The notes beneath the pieces were generated by a model. It was not told the DNA's origin, did no database searches, and saw only the letters and a list, made by a program, of their open reading frames with translations. Positions 8,921-17,953 of a stretch of 64,000 nt of DNA are shown here, one piece after another. Origin of the DNA: Brevibacterium siliguriense (lineage in GTDB: Bacteria; Actinomycetota; Actinomycetes; Actinomycetales; Brevibacteriaceae); NCBI RefSeq assembly GCF_900105315.1, contig NZ_LT629766.1:3720001-3784000 (forward strand). Reading direction: 5' to 3'. Position numbers and translations under genes: made by a program. Numbering within the stretch: the first letter of the stretch is position 1; every line of letters starts with the position of its first letter.

Positions 8921-8924
<4 letters not shown>
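8049..8924 (+). CDS. Polar amino acid ABC transporter permease
   Basis: This 291-residue inner membrane protein of the HisM/GlnP family has a Pro/Ala/Lys-rich cytoplasmic N-terminus of about 45 residues before the first helix. The family EAA loop is seen in the segment [20 protein letters not shown], followed by [18 protein letters not shown] single permease gene implies a homodimeric channel. AAGGAC lies upstream of the ATG. The stop overlaps the ATPase start by four bases (ATGA), so translation is coupled. It works with the binding protein upstream and the ATPase downstream. Confidence 0.92.
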
Positions 8925-9709
<785 letters not shown>

Positions 9710-9723
9710 CGGTCGGCGAAGGC

Positions 9724-10038
9724 TCAGAGGGTGAAGCCGGCGGGGAACGGGTCGCTGGGGTCGAGCATGAACTGCGAGGTCGCGGTCAGCCAGGCGCGGC
9801 CGGTGATCGTCGGCACCACCGCGACGTTCGCACCGACGCTCGTCTCCTCGACCAGCCGTCCGGTGAATGTGGTGCCGATGAAGCACTCATTGACGAAATC
9901 CGTGTTCAGTCCCAACTGTCCGCGGGCGTGCCGGACAGCCATGAGCGCACTCGTCCCGCCCACTCCCCCGGTGACGACACGGACGGGCAGGCCCTCGGTG
10001 TGGGCTTCGACGGTCTGGATGAGACGGCTGGTGCGCAT
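9724..10038 (-). pseudogene. Internally deleted proline racemase / hydroxyproline epimerase remnant
   Basis: The 104 codons join the first about 26 residues of a proline racemase-family protein (TVEAHTEGLPVRVVTGGV) directly to its last about 78 residues (GTSALMAVRHARGQL to the end). Family members are about 310-345 residues. The deleted core carried both catalytic cysteines, in the MCGH-like and the SPCGTGT-like motifs, so no activity is possible. The reading frame stays open across the join. It lies 12 bases downstream of the decarboxylase on the same strand and was probably part of one amino acid catabolic operon. The alternative is that it is a functional short relative, which I consider unlikely. 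Confidence 0.75.
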
Positions 10039-10050
10039 GGTCGATCTCGC

Positions 10051-12873
10051 TCAGTTCTCCAGGACCTCTTTGAGGATGATGCGATAGCCCTGACGGGAGT
10101 CGTAGCCGTGGATCTCACGGGTGTCCAGCGCCGACATGAAGTCGAGCACCTCGGCGGTGATGACCTGTCCGGGCACGAGCACCGGGAATCCAGGCGGGTA
10201 AGGAGTGACGAACCCGGCCGAGACTGGCAGCTCCCCATTCTCGACGCGGCGGCGCAGCTCATGCGGCAGCACATGCTCGATGTTCTGCCGACGCAGACCC
10301 GCATAGTAAGCGGTGCGCAAGTCGCCGTCGGGCAGCTGCTTCGACGGATCCTCGACAGGCACCTCGGCGGCGTAGTCGGGGGCGAAGGCCGAGAAGTCCG
10401 GCAGCGGAGGCATCACCGCGGCCGGTTCGGTCAGCGCGTCCTGTTCCTGAAGTTCGTGCGGGTCATTGAACTTCCCTGCCAGTTTGACCAGCACTTCGAT
10501 GAGGTAGGCGACGGCCGAGCGTGAGGTGCCGATGTTCGTCATGAACAGCACTGTGTTCCGGCTCGTCTTGTTCACCTGGATGCCGTAGCGGTCCATGAGA
10601 TGTTCGTGCTTGAACGTATCTCCGTCGACTCCCGTGCCCGAGATCTCAACGGTGATGCGGCTGGGGTCGACGACGAATTCGTCGCGGACCCAGGCGTCCC
10701 ACATCGTGGAGAGCCCATCGCGCAGCGGCATCGTCCGCTCGGTGACTCGGTATTCCTCGGGAATGAGGTCGGCGGCAGTGAGCACCCTGAACGTCTTCTT
10801 CAGCAGAGGATGCCTGGAGATCGCCGAGGACAGGCTCATCGCCAGGTCGAGCTGCTTCTGCACGAGCGCGAAACCCTCCATCTCCACCTGCCTGCGCCCG
10901 AGGTCGAGGGACGCGAGAATCTGGTAGTTCGGCGACGTCGAAGTGTGGGTCATATACGCCTCATGGAAGGCATCCTCGGCGCCGGAAGAGAACTCCTGAT
11001 CGTAGACGTGGATCATCGACCCCTGGCGCAGCGCGGTGAGCGTCTTATGCGTCGACTGGGTCGCGTACACGCGGATCGTCGCATCCGGCGGAGGCAGCAG
11101 GTCCTCCTCCAGCCACACCGAATCGGGGGCGGGGACACCGGTCTCGGGATCGAACAGGCGCTTCTGCTGCTCCCGGTACGCCGCAGCGTGGGCGTTCGTG
11201 GACAGGTTCTCCTCCAGGGTCTCCGCAGCGACCATGGCGGTGCGCTTGCGCGTGACCGGATGGAATCGGGCGAAGGCGAACCAGGCTTCGTCCCAGAGGA
11301 AGACGAGGTCGGGTTTGATCGCCAGGCATTCGGACATGACCTTGTAGGGGTCGTAGACGATGCCGTCGAATGTGCAGTTGGTCAGGGTGATCATCCGCAC
11401 CTCGTCGAGGCGGCCGGCGGCCCGGTAGTCGAGCAGCAGCTGCTTGATCCGGTTCAGCGGCACCGCTCCGTAGAAGGCGACATCATTGAGCGGGTACGCC
11501 TCGAGGTAGGCGGTGCGGGCGCCGGTGAGCATGAGCGCATGGTGGTGGGACTTATGGCAGTTGCGGTCGACCATGACGACCTCGTCGGGTGAGACGACGG
11601 CCTGGTGAACGATCTTGTTCGCCGTCGACGTGCCGTTCGTGACGAAGTATGTGCGCTTGGCACCGTAGGCACGGGCGGCCAATGACTGCGCCTTCTTCAG
11701 CGTGTGCACCGGTGCGAGCAGGGAATCGAGCTCACCGGAGGTGGCGCTGGATTCGGCCAGAAGCAGATTGAGTCCGTAGAAGTCGACGAAGTCCCCGATC
11801 CATTTGGAGCCGACGACGGAGCCGCCGCGCGACACCGGAAGGGCGTGGAAGACACCAGCCGGACGGCGGGCGTGCTCGCGGATCGCGTCGAAGAACGGAG
11901 TGTCGTAGAGGTGCTGGATGCGGCGCAGCAGGGACAGGTGGAGTTCGAACTGGTCCTCGCGACGGAAGACACGACGGAACCGGTGGGTCAGGGCACCTGC
12001 GAGGCTTTCGATATGGGCGCCCGCCATGAGGTAGAGGTCGAGTTCAGGGCGCAGATTCGCCAGGGTATCGGCCAGGCGCAGCACGCGGCGCACCGAATTG
12101 AGCGGGCTCATCGGCGCCGACGGCGATTCTTTCGTCGAGGTGTGCGCGAACTCGATGGAATCGCGCAGATCGCGGCTGAGCACTTCGCGGGTGTTGTCGG
12201 TGAATCCGGGGCGGATGACGCAGGCGAGCAGGTTCGGGTTCGTCAGGGCCGCCGCCACCGCATCGTCGGCCGTGGGCACGATGACGTAGTCGTAGATGAA
12301 CTGGTCGGAGGCGTTACGGAGTTTGAGCAGGTCCGTGTGCAGCTCGTCTCGGCCGCTTTCGGTGGTCTCATCGACGATGAGGACCTCGAAGCGGGGGCGG
12401 GTGTCCTGGCGATCCTTGAGCTCGGCGCGCTCATCCTCGGTGAGGTCGTCTTCACCGGTGTCGGGCACGGTGGTGCCGCGCAGCCGATTGACCGCACGCG
12501 TGATCATGTCGTGCGCCCGATCGAATTCGCCGTTGGAGAGCAGGTCGGTGATCTCCTCGACATAGCGCTGACCGAAACCGGCCCAATAGAGCTCAATCGT
12601 CTTCAGCGACCGCAGGGAACGCCACACCTCACCGTCTTCGGCGATCATCGAGAAGTCCCCGCCGCTGACGGCCAGTCGTTTGATCGCGAACTTCAGGTAC
12701 TCCCACGCATCGGAGCGCAGACGCCACGTGCTCGCGGGCATTCCCGGGTCCCGTTCGAGCTGAGCCCGGCGCGGTGTCGAGGGGGCTCCGGCGCGACCGT
12801 GCCTGCGGCCGCCGCCGAGGTCGGTGGGCTCAAACTCCTGCGCCGTTACCTGGTCGGAGTCGATTCCGGTCAT
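10051..12873 (-). CDS. Orn/Lys/Arg decarboxylase, PLP fold type I
   Basis: This large 940-residue decarboxylase makes a polyamine or diamine from a basic amino acid. The PLP Schiff-base lysine is Lys610 in QSTHKTLTALRQGS. The cofactor-binding aspartate lies in VFLWDEAWFAF, and NGTSTANKIVHQAV and DRNCHKSHHHAL are family motifs. It has an extended N-terminal region of about 250 residues, comparable to the wing domain of inducible decarboxylases. AGGAGG lies 7 bases before the ATG. The downstream racemase remnant suggests a former ornithine/proline pathway. Which of ornithine, lysine or arginine is used cannot be told from sequence. Confidence 0.88.
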   Translation of the reverse strand: MTGIDSDQVTAQEFEPTDLGGGRRHGRAGAPSTPRRAQLERDPGMPASTWRLRSDAWEYLKFAIKRLAVSGGDFSMIAEDGEVWRSLRSLKTIELYWAGFGQRYVEEITDLLSNGEFDRAHDMITRAVNRLRGTTVPDTGEDDLTEDERAELKDRQDTRPRFEVLIVDETTESGRDELHTDLLKLRNASDQFIYDYVIVPTADDAVAAALTNPNLLACVIRPGFTDNTREVLSRDLRDSIEFAHTSTKESPSAPMSPLNSVRRVLRLADTLANLRPELDLYLMAGAHIESLAGALTHRFRRVFRREDQFELHLSLLRRIQHLYDTPFFDAIREHARRPAGVFHALPVSRGGSVVGSKWIGDFVDFYGLNLLLAESSATSGELDSLLAPVHTLKKAQSLAARAYGAKRTYFVTNGTSTANKIVHQAVVSPDEVVMVDRNCHKSHHHALMLTGARTAYLEAYPLNDVAFYGAVPLNRIKQLLLDYRAAGRLDEVRMITLTNCTFDGIVYDPYKVMSECLAIKPDLVFLWDEAWFAFARFHPVTRKRTAMVAAETLEENLSTNAHAAAYREQQKRLFDPETGVPAPDSVWLEEDLLPPPDATIRVYATQSTHKTLTALRQGSMIHVYDQEFSSGAEDAFHEAYMTHTSTSPNYQILASLDLGRRQVEMEGFALVQKQLDLAMSLSSAISRHPLLKKTFRVLTAADLIPEEYRVTERTMPLRDGLSTMWDAWVRDEFVVDPSRITVEISGTGVDGDTFKHEHLMDRYGIQVNKTSRNTVLFMTNIGTSRSAVAYLIEVLVKLAGKFNDPHELQEQDALTEPAAVMPPLPDFSAFAPDYAAEVPVEDPSKQLPDGDLRTAYYAGLRRQNIEHVLPHELRRRVENGELPVSAGFVTPYPPGFPVLVPGQVITAEVLDFMSALDTREIHGYDSRQGYRIILKEVLEN

Positions 12874-13061
12874 GCGAGAGCCTCCTGGCTGTCAGTCTGC
12901 GGCCCCACCCCGATCCGGTGAGGATTTCCTGCTCACGGGCTCAGTCGGCGGACCGCACTGATTCCGTTGTTGCACGATCATACGACCTCAGGGTTTCGAA
13001 TGGGCACGGTGGTGGACCATTGAGACAACCACAGGAGGCGAAATGATGATAAGCATGAGGT

Positions 13062-14783
13062 ATGGACACCTCCGCGTCTCTTTCTGCAGGTCATCTCATC
13101 GTCGAGGAACTCGAAGCACACGGTGTGACTCGCACCTATCTGGTGCCCGGCGAGTCATATCTCGACGTCATCGACGGACTCCGCGATTCGGCGATCACCC
13201 CGATCGTCTGCCGCCAGGAGGGCGGGGCCGCCTATATGGCCGTCGCCGAAGGGCGGATGACCGGGGTGCCCGGAATCGCCATGGTCACGCGTGGTCCCGG
13301 TGCGGCGAACGTCAAGGTCGGCGTCCACACCGCCTTCCAGGATGCGACCCCGCTCGTCGTCTTCGTCGGCCTCATCCCCACCGATCATCGCGGCCGCGAA
13401 TCCTTCCAGGAGTTCGATCTGGACGGCTGGTTCACCTCGACCGCGAAGAAGGTGCTCACCCTCGATGACCCCGAAAAAGCCGCCGAGGTGGTCGTCGACG
13501 CCATGCACACCGCCGTGACCGGGCGGCCCGGTCCCGTCATCGTCGGCCTGCCCGAAGAGGTCCTCGTCCACCCCAGTTCAGGAACGGTGCTGCCCCCGCG
13601 CGTGCACGGCTCGGCCTCACCTTATGCCGGGGATGTCACGGAGCTGCGGGCCCGCATCACCGCCGCCGACCGCCCCGTGCTCATCATCGGCGGAGAGGAC
13701 TGGTCGCCGTCGACCTCGCGACGCATCGCCCAATGGTCACGCGACCGCGGCCTCGGCGTGCTCGGCACCTTCCGCGCCTATGACGGCATCGACCACGACA
13801 GCCCGAACTTCCTCGGCATCTTGGGCTATGGTGCGGCTCCCGTGGCCAAACGCACCCTCGCCGAGGCGGACCTGCACATCTTCTTGGGCTGTGTCCGCAC
13901 CGATGTGGCCACCGACGGCTTCACGAACGGAGTCGACCAGCGCACGGTCGTCATCGGCCCCGATGCCGATGCGCACGGCCATTTCGGCCGCCTCGACCAG
14001 CACATCGTCACCTCGGTCAGCAGGTTCGCTCAATCCCTGTTCACCGAGGAGGGCACGCGCACCTATTCGGTGTCCTCCGACGGGTCGATCGACGAACCGC
14101 CGCTCGGCGATGCCTTATCAGAGGCGGCCGGGGATGCCGTGCCCCTGCCGGGCTGGGTCGCCGAGGCCCGGGCCGAGCTCGAAGCGTGGCGGAAACCGCA
14201 GGTGGGCGCGTCGGGGTCGGCCGCCTCGGCGGGGTTTGTCGATATGGACGAAGCATTCGTCCATGTCAAGGAGCTGCTGCCGAAGGACGCGATCATCACC
14301 TACGGGGCGGGGAACTTCTCTGGCTGGGCGACCAGGTTCCTGCCCACGCACGGGTTCCCTTCGGCGCTGGGGCCGCGCAACGGGTCGATGGGATTCGGCC
14401 TGCCGGCCGCGATCGCCGCCGCGCTCGTCCATCCGGAACGGCCGGTGTTCTGCATCGCCGGCGACGGGGACTTCCTCATGAACGGGCAGGAGATGGCCAC
14501 GGCCGTCCAATACGGTGCAGACATCACCGTGGTGCTCAACGACAATTCGGTCTACGGCACGATCCGCGGCCATCAGGACCGCGAGTACCCGGGCCGGGCC
14601 ACCGCCACGGCACTGCAGAACCCTGACTTCGCCGCGATGGCCACGGCCTTCGGCGGGCTCGGCATCCGCGTCGAGGCCACCGAGGACTTCCGCGACGCCT
14701 TCGAACGGGCACTGGGACACAAGGGGCTCTCGCTCGTCCACTGCATCACGGATCCGTCCGTTCGCGGGGCCAGGTTGCCGTGA
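13062..14783 (+). CDS. Thiamine diphosphate-dependent enzyme, acetolactate synthase-like
   Basis: This 573-residue protein has the three-domain architecture of ThDP decarboxylases and synthases. The cofactor-activating glutamate is Glu53 in CRQEGGAAYMA. The metal/ThDP motif starts near residue 467 (GDGDFLMNGQE) and ends with NDNSVYGTI. The family includes acetolactate synthase, glyoxylate carboligase and 2-oxo acid decarboxylases; the exact reaction is not evident. The start is odd. A strong AGGAGG lies about 26 bases upstream and better fits an out-of-frame ATG at 13043, while an in-frame stop at 13056-13058 excludes any earlier start. The downstream amidohydrolase is 70 bases away and probably co-transcribed. 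Confidence 0.85.
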   Translation: MDTSASLSAGHLIVEELEAHGVTRTYLVPGESYLDVIDGLRDSAITPIVCRQEGGAAYMAVAEGRMTGVPGIAMVTRGPGAANVKVGVHTAFQDATPLVVFVGLIPTDHRGRESFQEFDLDGWFTSTAKKVLTLDDPEKAAEVVVDAMHTAVTGRPGPVIVGLPEEVLVHPSSGTVLPPRVHGSASPYAGDVTELRARITAADRPVLIIGGEDWSPSTSRRIAQWSRDRGLGVLGTFRAYDGIDHDSPNFLGILGYGAAPVAKRTLAEADLHIFLGCVRTDVATDGFTNGVDQRTVVIGPDADAHGHFGRLDQHIVTSVSRFAQSLFTEEGTRTYSVSSDGSIDEPPLGDALSEAAGDAVPLPGWVAEARAELEAWRKPQVGASGSAASAGFVDMDEAFVHVKELLPKDAIITYGAGNFSGWATRFLPTHGFPSALGPRNGSMGFGLPAAIAAALVHPERPVFCIAGDGDFLMNGQEMATAVQYGADITVVLNDNSVYGTIRGHQDREYPGRATATALQNPDFAAMATAFGGLGIRVEATEDFRDAFERALGHKGLSLVHCITDPSVRGARLP

Positions 14784-14853
14784 GTGGGCTGTTGTGAACG
14801 GTCTGCCGTGTACGGTGGAGCGGACACCGCGCGAATCTGACTAAGGTGGCCGT

Positions 14854-16485
14854 ATGAGAATCGACGCGATCTTCACCGACCTCGACGCATATACGCTTGA
14901 TCCGACGCGACCGCGAGCGCAGAAGATCGGGGTGTGGGGCAACCGGATCATCGGCTTCGACGATGAACTCGACGGCATCGACGCCGACCGGGTCGAGTCT
15001 TTGGGCGGGGCGACGGTGCTGCCGGGCTTCAACGACGTCCACTGCCACACGACGTGGTTCGGTCTCACCCTGGCCTCGGTCGATGTCACGGCGCTGCCCG
15101 GCGGTCTGCCCGATGTGTATGCGGCGCTCGAGAAGGCCGCGGCGACGACTCCGTCCGGGGAATGGATCGAAGCCACGGGGTACGCCCACCGTGACTATGA
15201 CGGTCAGTATCCCGACCTGGCCCGTCTCGACGAGATCACCGGGGACCGGCCCCTGTTCATGCGGCAGACGTCCGGTCACGCCGCGATCGCCAACACCGAG
15301 GCGATGCGCCGGGCCGGGATCCTGGAGCCCGATTTCGAAGAACCCGTCGGCGGCAAGGTCGTGCGTGATGCGGCCGGGCACCCGACGGGTCTGATCGAAG
15401 AGACCGCGCAGACGCTGGTCCAGGACCTCATCCGTCCGTATTCGCTCGACACCGTCGTCGACGCCCTCGATCTGGCGACAGCCTATTATGCGAAGGAGGG
15501 CATCACGTCCTTCGGAGAATGCGGAATCGCCTACGGCTGGATCGGGCACTCCCCCATCGAGATCAGCGGCTATCTGCGGGCCCGGGAGGAAGGCAAGCTG
15601 CGGGCGCGGGCTCAGCTCATGCCGCAGGCCGACGGTCTGCATCCGATCGCGGCGAACTCCGCCGACGGTTTCGGCATCGGTTTGGATGCGGGACTGCGCA
15701 CCGGTCTCGGAGATGACCTCATCTCGATCGGACCCGTGAAGTTCTTCATGGACGGGGCGCTGTCCGGTGAGACGGCAGCGCTGCGGGAGAACTATGCGGG
15801 CAAGGACCATCCCGGCTATCTGCAGGATGACGCCGAGGTGCTGCGTCAGCAGATCCTCGACACCTATGCCTCCGGCTGGTCGTTGGCCGTGCATGCCATC
15901 GGTGATGCCGCCGTGGATGCTGCGATCGCCAACATCGTCGAGGCGCAGAAGCGCTATGGCCGCCGGGCAGTGCCGAACCGGATCGAGCATGCCGCGTTGG
16001 TCCATGATGAGCATCTGGCGACGCTGGCCGAACACGGAATCGTCGTCACCCCGCAGGCGGCGTTCGCCGACGGCATAGGCGACGGGATGAACGCTTCGCT
16101 CGGCCCGGCCCGCCGGCACCTCATCTACAGGGCGAAGTCGTTCGTCGATGCAGGTGTGCCGATGGCCGGCAGCTCGGACCGTCCGTGCGCCGACGGCAAT
16201 GTGCTGCGCGGAATCGAAGCCTTCGTCACCCGCAGGACCCGGGGCGGGGATGTCATGGGTTCGGCCGCCGAATCCTTGAGCGTCGATGAGGCGATCGCCG
16301 CCTATACGATCGAGGCGGCGAAGGCTTCGGGCCAGGGCGCGGACAAGGGGACGCTGAGCCGAGGCAAGCTCGCCGACTTCGTCGCCTTGGAGACCCACCC
16401 GCGGAACGTGGACGCGTCGAAGATCGCGCAGATCCCGGTCAAGGCCACGGTCTTGGGCGGTAACTACACCCACCAGACGCCCTAA
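14854..16485 (+). CDS. Amidohydrolase, YtcJ-like
   Basis: This 543-residue metal-dependent hydrolase belongs to the YtcJ/amidohydrolase-3 group. The metal ligands HxH are His63 and His65 in FNDVHCHTT. Further typical segments are FMDGALSGETAALRENY, AVHAIGDAAVDAAI and GSSDRPCADGN, the last providing the catalytic aspartate. AAGGTGG lies 8 bases before the ATG. It probably forms a two-gene unit with the ThDP enzyme; together they could degrade an N-acyl or cyclic compound, but the substrate is unknown. Its TAA stop lies in the edge of the palindromic repeat that the IS110 element has split. Confidence 0.85.
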   Translation: MRIDAIFTDLDAYTLDPTRPRAQKIGVWGNRIIGFDDELDGIDADRVESLGGATVLPGFNDVHCHTTWFGLTLASVDVTALPGGLPDVYAALEKAAATTPSGEWIEATGYAHRDYDGQYPDLARLDEITGDRPLFMRQTSGHAAIANTEAMRRAGILEPDFEEPVGGKVVRDAAGHPTGLIEETAQTLVQDLIRPYSLDTVVDALDLATAYYAKEGITSFGECGIAYGWIGHSPIEISGYLRAREEGKLRARAQLMPQADGLHPIAANSADGFGIGLDAGLRTGLGDDLISIGPVKFFMDGALSGETAALRENYAGKDHPGYLQDDAEVLRQQILDTYASGWSLAVHAIGDAAVDAAIANIVEAQKRYGRRAVPNRIEHAALVHDEHLATLAEHGIVVTPQAAFADGIGDGMNASLGPARRHLIYRAKSFVDAGVPMAGSSDRPCADGNVLRGIEAFVTRRTRGGDVMGSAAESLSVDEAIAAYTIEAAKASGQGADKGTLSRGKLADFVALETHPRNVDASKIAQIPVKATVLGGNYTHQTP

Positions 16486-16488
16486 TTA

Positions 16489-16515
16489 CTACCTGACGGC
16501 GGCCCAGCTACCTCG
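16489..16515. repeat. Palindromic intergenic repeat copy 1, left half
   Basis: This is the left arm of a 56-bp palindrome of the CCTGA type, interrupted at its centre by the IS110-family element. The right arm resumes at 17922. Joining the two halves restores the central CCTCGCGCGAGG seen in intact copies at 37725, 46588 and 57918. Confidence 0.9.
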
Positions 16516-16531
16516 ATCCTTCTATGTCTTG

Positions 16532-17608
16532 TCAAGCGGGTTGAGGAACGGTATCGAGCGCGTTGAGGATCTTGTAGACCCGGCGCGCTAGATACCGTTT
16601 GAGGTTGCGCTTGATCTCCCTCTTGGATTTCTTCGTCGGTTCTTCACCGTAGTGGCGGGCCACGTAGTTCCTGGTCCGTTCGTCATGGACCATTCGGTTC
16701 ATGACCACTGTGTGTAGGGCCCGGTTCAACTGCCGATCCCCGCCCCGGTTCAACCGGTGCCGGCGCGTGTTGCCCGACGACGCAGGTATCGGGTTCACTC
16801 CCGCCAGAGCTGCGAACGCGGCCTCGTTCCGCACCCGCCCCGGGTGGGACCACGCGGTGAAGCACACAGCGGCGCTGAATGGGCCGATCCCGGGCTCATC
16901 CAGCAAGGGTGCGGCCGGACTAGCTTCAACAAGCTCGGTGAGCCTGTCATGGTTGGTCTGCAGATCATCGTTCAAAACGAGGACGCGTTTGGCCAGACGG
17001 ATCGCTTCTTCCCGGGCGGTGGACAAGTCGACGTCTTCGTTGCGGGTCCGCCATTTCGCGATCTCGTCGACCTGGTCACTGGTCAATGACTTGCGGGCAT
17101 CGATGCCCAGATCGATGGTGCGCACCAGAGCTGTCAGGGAGTTGATCATCCGAGTCCGTTCCGTGGTCATCGCGTCCCGGGCTGCCAGCAGGACACGCAG
17201 CGCCTGCCGGACACCTTCACCGTGACGCGGCCACCGCAGTTGATCGGCGTCGAGAGGCAATACAGATGCCGCGATCCGGCGGGAATCAAGCTCGTCGCTC
17301 TTACCGACACCGTGGCGGGCTTTGGCATCCATACGCCCGGCTTCGACTACCGGATACCCGGCTGCGGCGATGTGTCCGGTCAGCACCGCACCGTACGAGG
17401 CAGCACCTTCAACGACCCAGAGGGTGTCGAGGTCACCGCTGGTGCGCCTGCCGGCCCAGGTGAGGGCTCGTTTGATTCCTGCTGACGTGGTGGGGAAGGA
17501 ACGGGTTTCGACGAGAATTCCAGTGTTGGTGACGATGGAATACACGTGGTTTCTGGCGTGTGTATCAACACCGATGAAGAAACTGTATAAGTGCGCGACA
17601 ATAGACAT
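16532..17608 (-). CDS. IS110-family transposase (bridge-RNA recombinase)
   Basis: This 358-residue recombinase has an N-terminal RuvC-like DEDD domain with Asp15 in GVDTH and the AGRMDAKARHGVGKSDELDSRR region. The C-terminal Transposase_20 domain has the catalytic serine segment PASSGNTRRHRLNRGGDRQLN near residue 277. The frame is intact, so the element may still be active. Family knowledge: these enzymes exchange DNA at sites specified by a bridge RNA made from the non-coding end of the element. The start is an ATG at 17606-17608. Its ribosome site is weak. Confidence 0.93.
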   Translation of the reverse strand: MSIVAHLYSFFIGVDTHARNHVYSIVTNTGILVETRSFPTTSAGIKRALTWAGRRTSGDLDTLWVVEGAASYGAVLTGHIAAAGYPVVEAGRMDAKARHGVGKSDELDSRRIAASVLPLDADQLRWPRHGEGVRQALRVLLAARDAMTTERTRMINSLTALVRTIDLGIDARKSLTSDQVDEIAKWRTRNEDVDLSTAREEAIRLAKRVLVLNDDLQTNHDRLTELVEASPAAPLLDEPGIGPFSAAVCFTAWSHPGRVRNEAAFAALAGVNPIPASSGNTRRHRLNRGGDRQLNRALHTVVMNRMVHDERTRNYVARHYGEEPTKKSKREIKRNLKRYLARRVYKILNALDTVPQPA

Positions 17609-17921
17609 AGCGGTTCGAAGCTCCCTGTTTGACCGATGGGTTGCGTGGCCGCTTGCGGCCGGTACCGGTCCGGGTTAGAGATCACTTCGGAACAACACTG
17701 TGATGAGTCACACCCCTGGATTTTCGGGGGTGGACAGCCTTCTGATCAAGTTACCGATGTGGGCCGAGCTGGTGCCGGCCGCACCATCCATGTGATCGGA
17801 CAAATCGAGGGCAAGACACCACGGTGTGGGTCAGCGCGAGGTGGAGTCACGATCACTGGACGGAGAGGCCAACACCTACTCTGCCAGCCAGTCCCAGACC
17901 AGCCACTGTCAATACTCACAG
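17609..17921 (-). ncRNA. Candidate bridge RNA region of the IS110 element
   Basis: This 313-bp stretch lies between the transposase start and the element boundary and holds no plausible gene. In the IS110 group the bridge RNA is encoded here, on the transposase strand. The 11-mer CAGCGCGAGGT at 17832-17842 is identical to the right junction at 17919-17929, of which GCGAGGT is part of the palindromic target. That is what a target-binding or donor-binding guide would look like. GC-rich self-complementary blocks are present, for example GGCCGC...GCGGCC at 17647-17660. The exact RNA ends cannot be placed from sequence alone. Confidence 0.5.
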
Positions 17922-17950
17922 CGCGAGGTATCTGAGCCGCCGTCAGGTAG
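17922..17950. repeat. Palindromic intergenic repeat copy 1, right half
   Basis: This is the right arm of the palindrome split by the IS110 element. The next few bases (GTAACTACC) hold the TAG stop of the convergent aminotransferase gene. Its arm reads GGTATCTG where the left arm would predict GGTAGCTG, so the original copy had one central mismatch. Confidence 0.88.
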
Positions 17951-17953
17951 TAA

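Larger units (their letters stand above)
16516..17921. mobile_element. IS110-family insertion sequence, 1,406 bp
   Basis: The element consists of one DEDD transposase gene on the minus strand, 16 bp of non-coding DNA beyond its stop and 313 bp before its start. There are no terminal inverted repeats and no clear target duplication, as is usual for IS110. Boundaries were set by the two halves of the interrupted palindrome. The long non-coding end upstream of the transposase is typical of the IS110 group, where it encodes the bridge RNA. The core dinucleotide cannot be fixed because the centre of the target is a CG repeat, so the ends may be off by one or two bases. Confidence 0.85.

Noticed and set aside
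10600..12921. Several 300-400 codon plus-strand open frames opposite the decarboxylase
   Set aside because: They mirror the minus-strand coding sequence, while the decarboxylase frame has all catalytic motifs and a good ribosome site.
12874..13061. A riboswitch in the decarboxylase/ThDP enzyme divergent gap
   Set aside because: No thiamine-box, lysine or guanidine element motif could be recognised. Only a possible minus-strand -10 box (TATGAT at 12977-12982) is visible.
13043..13468. A 141-codon open frame starting just before the ThDP enzyme with a good ribosome site
   Set aside because: The protein is Arg/His-rich and unlike any family. Only its start signal is of interest, and that is reported as a finding about the enzyme start.
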